From the NCBI GenBank assembly GCA_964020085.1, contig OZ026603.1, positions 28,990,452 to 29,054,451 of the forward strand: a stretch of DNA of 64,000 nucleotides, in the 5' to 3' direction. Within the stretch, counting starts at the first letter, position 1. Each line of letters opens with the position of its first letter. The translations under genes and the position numbers were made by a program. Origin of the DNA: Micromussa lordhowensis. Its lineage: Eukaryota > Cnidaria > Anthozoa > Scleractinia > Lobophylliidae. Of the stretch, positions 37,601-46,804 are shown piece after piece. Below the pieces are notes generated by a model. The model did not search any database. It was not told where the DNA came from and saw only the letters and a list, made by a program, of their open reading frames with translations.

Positions 37601-40600
37601 TAACTGGATCATGCAGATGAGGCTCCATTGGCAAAAATCAAACTGGAAAGCCAAAGGTGGTCAAAAAAGCCTTTAAAATCAAGGAGGTCTGAAACCATTG
37701 TTGCCATGGTAACAAAACTGTTAAGCTCATATTGTGGAGCACATCTAGTAGAAACTTTCTGCAAAGAATCAATAATTTCTGATAAAACTGGCTGATATAA
37801 CTTTTGACATATTTGATCAAAATTTGGTTGAAATACGATGTCATCACTTGGCTAATTTGCATATTTTAAACTTGAATATCTCTGGAATGAAAAGAGATAA
37901 CTGAAAATAGTAAACAGAATTTTTCTTTTCATACAGTCTACTTGACAGTTGATGTTTCAAAATGGCTTCTAAAGGTAGGAAAGATATCAGGGCTGTCAAC
38001 AAGGGCCGTAACCCGTAACACCTGTTACGGCTGAGCATGTTTGATGGGCCCTTGATGTTACGGGTGAACTGGCCTGTACATGTAGTTGATACAATTCACC
38101 CACAAAGTAATAAGTTTGCTATGGGTGTGAACATCAAGGTTACAGGCCCCAGTTATTCAAAGGCTGGATAACGCTATCCACCGGATAAATCGCTATCCAG
38201 TGGATAAGTGTTAACAAAACAAACCACGCTAGCCACTGGATAGCCATTTATCCGGTGGATAGCGTTAACCACCTTTCGAACAACCAGGTCCTGGTGAATA
38301 TAAACTTAATTACAGCCCTGAATATAAATTTCATCATATAGTACTAATAATGATTTTACTTACAAAGCATTTATCTCCGGGCTGGTATTGAATACTTGCT
38401 GCATAAGACTGATCCTGCTGCTCTTGAACTAAATAAACAAAACAAAAAAGTACACTGTAAGTTGTCCACTGCTGCAGCATAATTATGATAAAAGATACTG
38501 GCTAATTAATGCACATACATGTACTCTTTTCAGCTCTATAAAGTCAATGTACCACTAAACAAAACCCAACACACGCCTTCTACGGGTATATTATTATAGG
38601 GGTATCACAGAGGTCATGGGTTCAAATCCCATTCAGGCCTTACTTTTTTTCAAACTTTAATTTCACAACTACATGTACCTAAGATGTGTGTATAACTGCG
38701 ACGATCAATAATGTCCTCACATTAACTTTTACTTGGCAGACAAAACATTACAATTATTACAAACTGACAAAATGCGGACATTACCATTTTTAGAATCCTC
38801 CCAAACTTCCAGCTCAACATTGCGGTACAACTCGTTGTCCAGGGATCTTTTGGCTTGCCATCCATGTTTCTGATCCAGATTTGGTTTCACAGGCTCTTCT
38901 TTTGGCTCCTCTTGATCATAAACCCTGTTTTGCCGAGCAGACTTAGCTGTAAAAGGTTGACAACAAAATCCTGATTAGTCATGCATGATAGCGAAATGTA
39001 ATCTTACGGCTAATATTACATTTAGCAGTGTAGCCAAATTGAAAAATCTGCCCTGGAAGAATCTCCTCCAAGTACATGTATGATTATTTATGTTTGTTGC
39101 ACATTTTCCACCAAAACTAGGACCATTGCGGGGGGGGGGGGTCTAGTGACTAGACAGGGTTTTCAAATTTTCTATTTACTTTATGAGCTCCAGATTTCTA
39201 TCATGATTAGGGAACAGCCAGAGTCAACTATCACATATACATGTAGAAATCAAGAGCGATTCATCTAATTGCTTTAGTATAAATCTACCAGTCATTCAAA
39301 ACTTTATCTACATGTAAATCGTCTTCATGGACACTTTGAAAATGCAAAGCAGCAGCCCATTTTATTAACAACTACATGTACATTGTACATGTACACACTG
39401 CCTTATGCGCCTACTGGCACACACAGACTGGATGATGACACACTGCTAGGCTACTCGCTATCTACAACAGAATAGATAGTAAGCAACTTAACCAATGAGA
39501 GAACTGCATTTGTGACAGAACGGCAAGTAGATTTATTCTAAGGATGAGTATCTACTATCATGGAAGCGGTACTGACAGGACAAGGGGAGTTGCCCAAATG
39601 CACAACACCGTGACGGGAGGTACGGTGGCCTCATGGTTAGTGCGCTCGACTCCGGAACGACCGCTCTGGGTTCGAGCCCTGGCCTGGGACATTGCGTTGT
39701 GTTCTTAGCCAAGACACTTAACTCTCGCAGTGCCTCTCTCCACCCGGGGGTATAAATGGGTACCGGCGAATTTAATGCTGGGGGTAACCCTGCGATGGAC
39801 TGGCATCCCATCCAGGGGGGGAGTAGAAATATTCCTAGTCACTTCATGCCATGGAAACCGGGATAAGCTCTGGCCTGATGGGCCACTTGGCTCGTATGCA
39901 GACTTTACAACACCGTGAACTCTGCCTCAATTCGTTTTTGTACATGTAAGCTTCAATCAGATCAGACTATTATTACAGTACAGGTCAAAGATAGGCGGCT
40001 TATGCACACATAAAACCCACAGAACCCGCATTGTTGTTGGAGTTTAATTTGTAATGAAATTTACTTTGACACATAAGACATGAACAATGCTTGCGAGCGA
40101 ACTTGAATTATGTTGTTTTCAACACAACATGTGACGCAACATTGAGAAAAGAAACTGATTCTTATCTCTGATTCTGTAAGGTGTAAGAAAGTGCTTGAAA
40201 TGGGAAATGTTTCTTTGCTTAGCTTATATTGGAAATGAAATCTATATTGACAAGCCAGACATACATGTACCTGTAAGAAATTTTCGCGAGCGTTGTATGA
40301 AAAGTTATGTTAATTCAGACGGGCGATGCGTCATGTGTGATAACCGATTCTTTTGATGATTTCTTGATGGGAAATTTTGAATTTTCATATCTCTGGTTCT
40401 ACAATGCGTAAGAAAGTGCTTAAAACAGGAAAGGGTTAACATTTTAACACGTCTGATGTAAATATTTGGTGAGCAAATTGTTAACCAAGTTGTTTTAATC
40501 AAGACACGCGACACGTCATGTGTGATTTCATAACGGGAAGTTTGGAGTTTTTATCCTTGGTTCCTAACGGCGTAAGCATACAACACATTGTAATTCAGCT

Positions 40601-43600
40601 TTAATTAGAGAGCATTGATGCTGTGTCTGGCAAAACATGATGACAAACAGCCATCAAAACAAACAACAAAATAACTACATTAGGCAAACAATAACTCATA
40701 AATACTAATGACTTTGCTTTGTCCGCATTTTTCATGCATGTGTCAAAGATGCAGACACGTGCATGTTTGACACGCATTTACTATGATAAGTTTGCACTTC
40801 TGTGTCAAAACATGTTTGCATACAAAACTCAAAACCCTTCAAAACTATCTCTCAAAACTAGTAAGCATAAAAGAAAATTGTGCATTATATTTTCTTTTCA
40901 ACATTACATTATACCTTTGTTAGATCTGCCTCTGACGACCTCCGTCCAACCAGAATTGTCCTCATTGTCCTCCTTGAAAGCATCATCTTCTGTGAGACCA
41001 TTCTGATAATAGTTTGTCATTACACTGTTCACATCATTGCCAGGATTCTGTTTAGGTCCTTTGCTGGAATTGTAGCTCCTGTCAAGCTCCGCAAACACCT
41101 TCTGGTACAAAATCTCATACACCAAAGCTGTTACAAAACAAATTAGCAAGTGTACATTTAAGTATTTTAAGGTAGCACCGTTCTTTTTCATATCACACTT
41201 AGAATTCCTGACTCACTGGTGCCGACATCTTGGTTTCCGTAGCATGAAGTGACTACATTGTACTACATACACACCACCCCACCGCCAACCCCCCACCCAA
41301 AAAAAATACTGTTATGTCGGATTGCCCTAACTACTCCCCGGCACCCTTGGTATAACAGACTAAGGGCCTGTTTACAAGGAGGGAGGGTTACCCTAGCAAG
41401 CAGGTTAACCTGGCTAGCAAGAGGGCAAAAGATAGCCTGGGTTTACAAGCAAAATTTCACAGGTAAGGTAACCCTACAACCCAGGACAACTTAATGTGAG
41501 GCCACACTCAAAGGGTCTGGAAACAATTAAAACGTTAACCCGGGTAGGCGGATTAACCCTACCTGGAGTGCTTACAAAGGAAAAAGTTAACCCGCCTACC
41601 AGGGTAACCCTAGCTGCCTCGTAAACACAATGAAGAAAAAAGAAGAAATGTACAAGTGCTAGGGTAACCATCTTGCTATACCCGCTTGCTAGGGTAACAC
41701 TCAGTCTTAGTATTCAAACCTGATCCTAAAAGACATTTTGAGACCAGTGTCTTATCCAAGAACACAACAGAATATACATGTACTCTGAACCAAGTTGAAA
41801 TCTGAACAACTCAACCTGAGTACCATCATTCCGTCACTGTAACTCATTTGACAACTAGATGTAAGCTGCTTGACTGAAAGATTCATTCATGTACGTTTCA
41901 CAAAGCAGCATTACTCTGGCAAGCTCACTGACTAATTCCAGGCAAAACCTTGCAAAAGTTTGGGGATGGAAGCAAACATGTTTTACATGTATTACATGTA
42001 CCAAGTGATACCGGTCAGATGCAAACAGCAAAGGGTACATGAGCTTCTTTCCACAACAGCACTTTGTTGAAATGAAATAGCATATTAATATATCAATTTC
42101 AGTTCAATTCAGTAGTGAACAATGTAATAATTGTTTCAATACTTACATTGGCACATAGCTGCATTCTTTTGGAATTTCACGTCATACACAGCATCATAGT
42201 GGTTACCATTGGAATAGCAGAGCATAATCTGCGCACAAAAACAATTACTTCACAAGTTATTAAGTTACACCAATATTATTACCCTGGAAATTTTATTGTA
42301 ATCAGGGTTGTCAAAAGCAGCAAGTTTCAGGTGAAAAGTGCCATCTAATTCATATTCTCAGTCAGCTTCTCTGATGAGTTATTCCTCTGATTCTTCAGAA
42401 AGATATGACAAAATCAGCCATTTACTCCCAAAAAAATGCCAACTTCTTCAAAACTTTGTGAAAACTGTGTAAAGTACAAAACTTAATAGTGTTTTATGCT
42501 TGTTAATCAGTTCCAGATACATGGTACATGTAGATCTAGCCTGCAAGAAGCCTGGACTGGACTTGCTTGAAAATCTGCGGGGAAGAATGCCAATGACAGG
42601 CTCACAGTCTTGCTGCTCGCCTCTCCTCGTTTGTTTGCATTTCTTCCCTTGTGGATCTGCAAGCAAACGAGAGACTACGCAGGATAGCTACTGTTTGAAA
42701 GACATGCAAGCGGTGAAGCTGCCAGAAAGACTTGGCGAATGAAACAAACTGGCAAGGTGCATTGCCTTTTCATGTCTCGCAAACTTGTTCCTGCAACTTT
42801 GCCACTTGCACACATGGCTTGACCCAGACAAAGGCCTTCTGTTTGCAGGCTACTGTACAGTACAGTGTAGATCATTACCTTGTCTTTAAAGTTGTTGTCA
42901 GTCACTTTTGTTGGTTCTGCATTGATGTCTTGGTAAACAACAAAATCTTTCCTGAGAGTTAACAAGAAAAAAGAAAATTACTAAGAAAAACTTGCAATGG
43001 TTTCATTTCCTTTAAGATAAAAACAATCCCAGGGTTCAAACCAAACACTTGCACCTTAACAATAACTTCTTACATGTAAATACAAACAACCCAAAACAAC
43101 TCACTGACAGAGGTTATTTTTTAATCCCCAGAAGCCATGCAGCTGTCTTGTTAACAAACACTTTGAGAGGAACCCTTAGCTAAAATAATACACATCAGGG
43201 TTGTCATTAAGGGCCATAACCTGTAACATCTGTTATGGCTGAGTTTAATTCAATGATGCTACAAGTATGAGTAAAATTGCCTGTTGTTGATAGAATTAAT
43301 CCACAAAGCAACAAGTTTGATACAGGTGTAGAGAACAAGGCTACAGGTGACTCAAACGTAATGACAGACCTGCACATATACTTTAGTGACAAATGTACAA
43401 AATTAATGTGTTTCTTACTTGTACATCAAGGACAAAGCACTTATCTCAACTTGGCCTGCCCACTCCTACAATTTCAAACAATTTAATGACATTACAGAGT
43501 ACTTATATCTGCAGCTTTCACCAGAAGTAGTAACGAAACACTCAATGAAAATGGATACATATACTGGATACATGACCTGCAATGTACATGTATGGGAATT

Positions 43601-46353
43601 TTGGGGGTGGTCAATTATTATTTCAGTTACACCAAGTCATTTGCCTCAGCTTTCCATGACTACTCCAATCCCTCCCCCCTCTTATCACAAGAAAAGCGGT
43701 CTATTGTACTACGATTATCACCTGAGTAAGGCACGATGGGCACTTGGCGACCAGGTTTTAACATTCAACTTGTGTTGTTGTCACGGGCAACTGGCTCCTT
43801 TTCCAGTTGCACCTTGTCAGCCTTTGATGTCATTGACAGCAAAGCACGAGAAATTGCAGGTGACAATATTATTGTTACCATTGGAAACGATGGAAGTTGC
43901 CAGTGGCAACATCATAATTTTAAGTCCAAAACCTCGTCACCAGAGCTCTGTTGCGCCTTACTCAACTGATAATCATAGTGACTGTTGTCTAGGTGAGATA
44001 TTAGGGATGCTACCATCAGATCATAATTCAGAACCGTGTGTGTTGTCCAAGCGTTGTGTAGTGACAGAGACAAATAGACTGTTCTTTGTGAAGTTTACTG
44101 TGTTTTTGCATTGTGTTTTTGTTATTCAGGCATACAGAGAGGACAATCAGTAAGCATGTTTTTTCATGCTTAAAAGTTTTATTTCATTTCTTCTTTGATT
44201 GTCGTCAACCTTTCTTGCATTCATGGATTTATAGTATGTTATGTAACTATTGTTCAAGTTCATCCCTTCAAGTCACTTAGATTACAATTATACTTGTATT
44301 TTTAGGTTGACTGTCTCATGTATCAGATCATTATAAATCGTAATAAATCATATTGGAATTATGCATACAACTCACTGATATCAGTTCAGGAATATCCTCA
44401 CTAAACAGAACATTGAGCTTGCACTTACAAGCCTGGAGTTATATCTACGTATAAAGGGTAACAATAACAAGGTACACAGTCCTGTTGTCAAACAAGTTAT
44501 TCTCATACCTTTGGGTTTTGGAGTCTAAACAAATGATGATCAAATGGTCCTTCCAAAAACTAAGATATAGAAAAACATAGGACAAGTTAGACTCCTTAAA
44601 AATAAGTGACATGTTTCACTTTGATTCTTGCTAGGCAACTCATTTCATTTTATGGCAATCAAAATAGCAAAACACCTGGGCGACTACTTGAGATTTCCAC
44701 AACATTGTAGGAGCAACAACGTACCCTGCAAGCAGTTGGTTTCTCCTATGCTGAAGCTACACTATGACTGGCGGCGAAGGAGAAACCAATCGTTGGCAGG
44801 GTAGGGAGCAATGGCATGTGAGCAGTCCATGGCTCAGTACCAATTACAGGTATTTCTGCTTATTTTTTGCAAGATGTCTCCTCAGTGCATTTCATATACA
44901 TGTAGTGTAACAAATTGTGGCTAGTGTACCAAGGAATGTCTTCTACCATAGGAAAATCTGAGCTGAAGGTACAGCAGATTTTCTTAGCTCTCTGTACAAG
45001 TAACTTGACAAGCTACAGTGGTGTACATGTATCTGGGCTGGGTTGTTCGAAAGTCAGTTAGCGCTAACCCAGGATTGAAAGTTAACCAAAGTATTAAATT
45101 TTCGTGTATAACATGTTTTTCGCTGCTTACGTTTTACGTACATTAGTTGGAGATTACTCAAACTAAAAACTGAAGGATAATCAATAAACGGAAAACCTAA
45201 CCAAAAAGTTAGAAAACTGAAATCAAAATTCTTGCTAATCCTGGGTTAACTAAATCGGGCTTTGAACAACCTGCCCCCGGGCATCAGTGTCCTGGATTAT
45301 GATTTATTATAAATGTTTTTTGTTTAGAAAGTATAAAATATTTACCGCTTCAAACTTATCCCTGTTTCTTCGCATAAAATCTATGCAGTCCTTGCGAACT
45401 TGAAGATGTTTTGCTTGACAGTTATAAACCTAAAAAAGTGCAAATCATGAAACATAAAGAACATAAAAACAACATACTGTAAACTTAATTCGAGTGTCGG
45501 TGAATTTAGCTTTTCAACAAATTATGTTTCCAAACTCCCGTTACCAATCGATTTTCAATGTAATCAAGTGTTTTTAACTTCATTATTGACCACTGTATCA
45601 AAAGGTTACTCAGCTTGGTAAGCCCCAGTATTTATAAATGTACACAAAAGTCGCATGCTGTCAGATATACACGCGAAACCTGCAGAACGCAGGTTTCTCC
45701 ACGTACGTTGATCTTTATCGCTACACTTCAGATCTGCGGCAATTTTATCAAAATAACTGAAACTTTCAACGCTGGTAGTTACACTATTGCAAACAATTGC
45801 GTGAAACGAGGTAGCTTATGGAAGAATGGTTGTAAGTAGCATAGTACTCAAACATGTAGTTTGTATGTTGGTTCCGAGCACATCGATAAAAGTGAAACGA
45901 CATCTTCTACTGCTACTGTACATGCACTGGAGTACTATTGGAGATTCGCTTAAGCCAGTCCAAATAATGTTTGTTTGTTATAAAACAAAACATCAATCAG
46001 AGCAAAACAGAAACGTTTAAACATCGATGAATACGGCACAACCGCGCGAAACATCCAATTTCGAACACGTCTCTAAATCGAGTCACGAGCAGATAAAAAT
46101 AAAACCACGACAAAAACACTCCAGCACAATCGACACTTTCTACGCCAATTGGACTCAAAGTGACACGACTTACCTGCTCAGAAACAGCTCTAAAGAGGCA
46201 AGATCCATCTTTGGCTATTGGCTTTCTGTACAAGTCCAAGCGAGCAAGGTATTCGTCCATCGCTGTCTCGGTGAAGTTTCCACCGCCGCCGTTATTCGAA
46301 GCATTGTTGACTGGACCCGGCTTTTTCTTGCGTTTGATGTTAGAAGAAGGCAT
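22644..46353 (-). CDS. OTUD4: OTU domain-containing protein 4-like deubiquitinase
   Basis: OTUD4 is a cysteine deubiquitinase and RNA-associated protein. 22 exons, minus strand: 46353-46174, 45429-45346, 44559-44509, 43465-43419, 42951-42879, 42228-42147, 41127-40915, 38946-38785, 38428-38364, 36677-36594, 35726-35698, 35562-35516, 35004-34933, 34826-34756, 34418-34374, 33857-33720, 33039-32980, 31654-30682, 28529-28459, 27135-26838, 24653-24489 and 23273-22644; about 1,210 residues. Catalytic Asp/Cys lie in [13 protein letters not shown] (D49, C52); the catalytic His is in [10 protein letters not shown] (exon 6); [15 protein letters not shown] is the OTU core. A Tudor-like part follows (YQPGDKCF ... 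VMIPELGNK ... [10 protein letters not shown]), then an RG-rich stretch ([16 protein letters not shown]), a Lys/Glu/Ser-rich exon 18 and a Q/P/Y-rich tail ending RGQYS. Human OTUD4 has about 1,100 residues. Phases agree at every junction except exon 20 to 21, where a short exon (length 2 mod 3) is probably missing. Confidence 0.93.
23372..23660 (-). mobile_element. tRNA-derived SINE, family A, copy 2
   Basis: Reverse-orientation copy with A box (TGGCCTCATGATTAGTGCG on minus), B box-like GTTCGAGCCC, and the family body (CAAGACACTTTACTCTCAC, CATCCAGGGGGAGTAG, CACATGGCCCGTATGCAGAC). It lies just upstream of the last OTUD4-like exon, in the intron. Confidence 0.85.
24298..24366. repeat. Solo half of the palindromic element at 25331-25518
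   Basis: ATGAATGGTTTCGCACGAAG, ACTCGTTTGACACAGAGGC and GGCAACTCGAAAATGGCC match the right arm of the 25.4-kb palindrome with a few changes and no mirrored left arm. Confidence 0.7.
25331..25518. repeat. Foldback MITE with about 70-bp arms
   Basis: GGCCATTTCCGAGTTCCCTT through AACGAGTCTAAGTGCGAAACC on the left is mirrored by GGTTTCGCACTTAGACTCG through GGGAACTCGAAAATGGCC on the right, around a spacer of about 45 bp. It lies in an OTUD4-like intron. Confidence 0.88.
25971..26280 (+). mobile_element. tRNA-Ser-like SINE with triplicated A-box segment and (TTA)n tail
   Basis: The head resembles a serine tRNA: GTGGCCGAGTGG A-box type, GGATTTGAAATC anticodon arm with TGA, and B box GGTTCAAATCC (26048-26058). 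A 14-bp segment around the A box, (G)CCGAGTGGTTTAG-like, is repeated three times in tandem (25977-26018). The body continues through ACCAGTTGGGATTCTTAACAG and ends in a TTA/ATT tail. The disrupted cloverleaf and the tail argue for a SINE rather than a functional tRNA gene. Confidence 0.75.
26460..26805. repeat. CCGGAGAAATTTGAAAACG-type MITE, copy 2
   Basis: Opposite orientation to the copy at 2283-2630, sharing AATTCCTCCGGTTTGAAGAGCG, GTGACGGATTAGTGTGGA and CGTTTTCAAA end motifs. It ends about 30 bases from the splice donor of OTUD4-like exon 20. Confidence 0.75.
27180..27350. repeat. Probable short MITE
   Basis: The segment starts CTAGCCTGCGAGC and ends GCCTGCTCGCAGTCTA, giving short inverted ends around a GC-rich interior. 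It lies in an OTUD4-like intron beside exon 20. Confidence 0.45.
27497..27640 (-). mobile_element. tRNA-derived SINE, family A, truncated copy 3
   Basis: Only the body part is preserved: AAAGCATGAGGCGGCTAGGA, TATTTCTACTCCCCTTGAATG, GCCAGTCCATCGTAGGGTTA. It is immediately followed by a CTGGGTTGTTCAAAG-type MITE, so the two are nested or adjacent insertions. Confidence 0.75.
27650..27884. repeat. CTGGGTTGTTCAAAGCCCGATTAA-type MITE, copy 2
   Basis: Begins GGGCTGGGTTGTTCAAAGCC and ends GAACAACCCGGCCCAG; the two ends are inverted repeats, and the interior matches the copies near 10.4 kb and 45.1 kb. Confidence 0.8.
28911..29222. mobile_element. MITE with about 30-bp terminal inverted repeats
   Basis: The left end GGGCGCTTTCCATTCATCC then AAAAATTCCGG is mirrored at the right by CCGGAATTTTTGGTCGAATG then GAAAGAGCCC. 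The interior is rich in GAAATTTC and CCGGAA blocks. About 310 bp, in an OTUD4-like intron. Confidence 0.8.
29301..30554. mobile_element. Non-autonomous DNA transposon, about 1.25 kb
   Basis: Perfect 15-bp terminal inverted repeats AGGGCTCGACACTAA at 29301-29315 and 30540-30554. Near both ends the motif TTACTAGCC or its complement recurs (several times on the left between 29333 and 29440; on the right around 30460-30530), as expected for subterminal transposase-binding sites. No transposase-like ORF is visible, so it must be mobilised in trans. It sits in the OTUD4-like intron between exons 18 and 19. Confidence 0.8.
31804..32038. mobile_element. CTGGGGCCCGTTTCTCGAA MITE, copy 1
   Basis: Ends CTGGGGCCCGTTTCTCGAAGG and CGGGAAACGGGCCCCAG are inverted repeats; the interior holds GAGCTGTTTTATTCAC. 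235 bp, closely matched by the copy at 33413-33652. Confidence 0.88.
33413..33652. mobile_element. CTGGGGCCCGTTTCTCGAA MITE, copy 2
   Basis: Same ends and interior as the copy at 31804-32038, about 80 percent alike by eye, in the same orientation and two introns away in the OTUD4-like gene. The inverted symmetry continues a few bases outside the element (TAAGCC ... GGCTTA). Confidence 0.85.
35195..35320 (-). repeat. Probable old family-A SINE remnant
   Basis: On the minus strand GTGGCCTAATGTTAAAG resembles the A box of family A, and TTGGGCGTGACACTTTAC resembles the body phrase. Strongly decayed; in an OTUD4-like intron. Confidence 0.45.
36244..36556. repeat. Palindromic MITE with TTTCTATAACTCGATAGAAAC ends
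   Basis: 36244-36272 is a compact palindrome, GTGTTTCTATAACTCGATAG then AAACAC. From about 36412 to 36556 a second, larger inverted repeat uses the same end sequence, with CATGAAAGTTTGGGAGAAC mirrored by GTTCTTCCAAACTTTCACTC. It ends about 40 bases from the donor of OTUD4-like exon 10. Confidence 0.8.
37985..38145. repeat. Interspersed repeat, copy 1 (GGGCTGTCAACAAGGGCC type)
   Basis: AGGGCTGTCAACAAGGGCC, GTAACACCTGTTACGGCTGA, AATTCACCCACAAAGTAAT and AACATCAAGGTTACAGG recur in order at about 43196-43350. Both copies lie in OTUD4-like introns. Confidence 0.7.
38148..38290. repeat. GCTATCCACCGGATAAAT foldback MITE
   Basis: GGATAACGCTATCCACCGGA on the left is mirrored by TCCGGTGGATAGCGTTAACC on the right; inner GCTATCCAGTGGAT pairs with GCCACTGGATAGC. 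A decayed relative is at 21262-21373. Confidence 0.85.
39617..39910 (+). mobile_element. tRNA-derived SINE, family A, copy 4 (best preserved)
   Basis: A box TGGCCTCATGGTTAGTGCG at about 39627 and B box GGTTCGAGCCC at about 39669 form an intact RNA polymerase III promoter. The body follows: GACACTTAACTCTCGCAGTG, AATTTAATGCTGGGGGTAAC, CATCCAGGGGGGGAGTAGAA, CACTTGGCTCGTATGCAGAC. About 295 bp; inside an OTUD4-like intron. Confidence 0.88.
41363..41700. repeat. Composite GGGTTACCCTAGCAAGC / GGTAACCCTAG repeat
   Basis: Multiple inverted and direct blocks: GGGTTACCCTAGCAAG near the left, GCTTGCTAGGGTAAC at the right, and several CGGGTAGGCGGATTAACCC-like units between. It looks like a composite MITE in an OTUD4-like intron. 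Confidence 0.65.
43196..43350. repeat. Interspersed repeat, copy 2 (GGGTTGTCATTAAGGGCC type)
   Basis: Diverged copy of 37985-38145, with AGGGTTGTCATTAAGGGCC, TAACATCTGTTATGGCTGAG and CCACAAAGCAACAAGTTTG in the same order. Confidence 0.65.
45032..45281. repeat. CTGGGTTGTTCAAAGCCCGATTAA-type MITE, copy 3
   Basis: Starts CTGGGCTGGGTTGTTCGAAAG and ends AATCGGGCTTTGAACAACC, so the ends are clear inverted repeats. It lies in the OTUD4-like intron beside exon 2. Confidence 0.8.
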
Positions 46354-46804
46354 TATTTGGAGCAAGACTGCCGGCTTGCTGCTTTCGTGGCGTGTTTCGT
46401 GCTTAACGCTTGTTTCTCATGATGTTGTTTGAGAGAAAAACGCGTTTCTTTACATGATTTGGGAAAGAAGAAATCTCATTTACCACCACGAGGGTCAGCC
46501 ATTGCTGCGCAAAAGGCTGCGGTAATGGAATGTCAGCGGTTTAACAAAAGGAAAATGACGTCACTAAGTTCTAGGCCTTTGCAGTTTTTGCACACGCCCC
46601 CGGAAGTGGGTGACCGGAAGTTGTCCCTTTTATATCTATCTGTGCCGATATGCATTTGTTTATAACGATAACAAGAGCTCTTGCCCAATGAAAATACTTC
46701 CACTATGAAGGCCAGATGGCGGCCATGTGTATTATTTTAATGAATGAGGTATTAATTTTCCTAGTAAGAGAGAGTTGCTCTTGCTACATTTTGTTGCGAG
46801 CTGC
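46354..46804. promoter_or_regulatory. Candidate bidirectional promoter, OTUD4-like / ankyrin gene exon 1A
   Basis: Only 451 bp separate the OTUD4-like start codon (minus, 46353) from the candidate upstream first exon of the ankyrin gene (plus, 46805). No TATA box is evident. A YY1-type element AGATGGCGGCCAT is at 46714-46726 and a CCAAT is near 46684. Housekeeping gene pairs often share such intervals. Confidence 0.5.

Noticed and set aside
43419..44153. 244-codon plus-strand ORF inside the OTUD4-like gene
   Set aside because: It overlaps OTUD4-like exon 4 in antisense, has no recognisable domain, and its composition is repeat-like. Probably a chance open frame.
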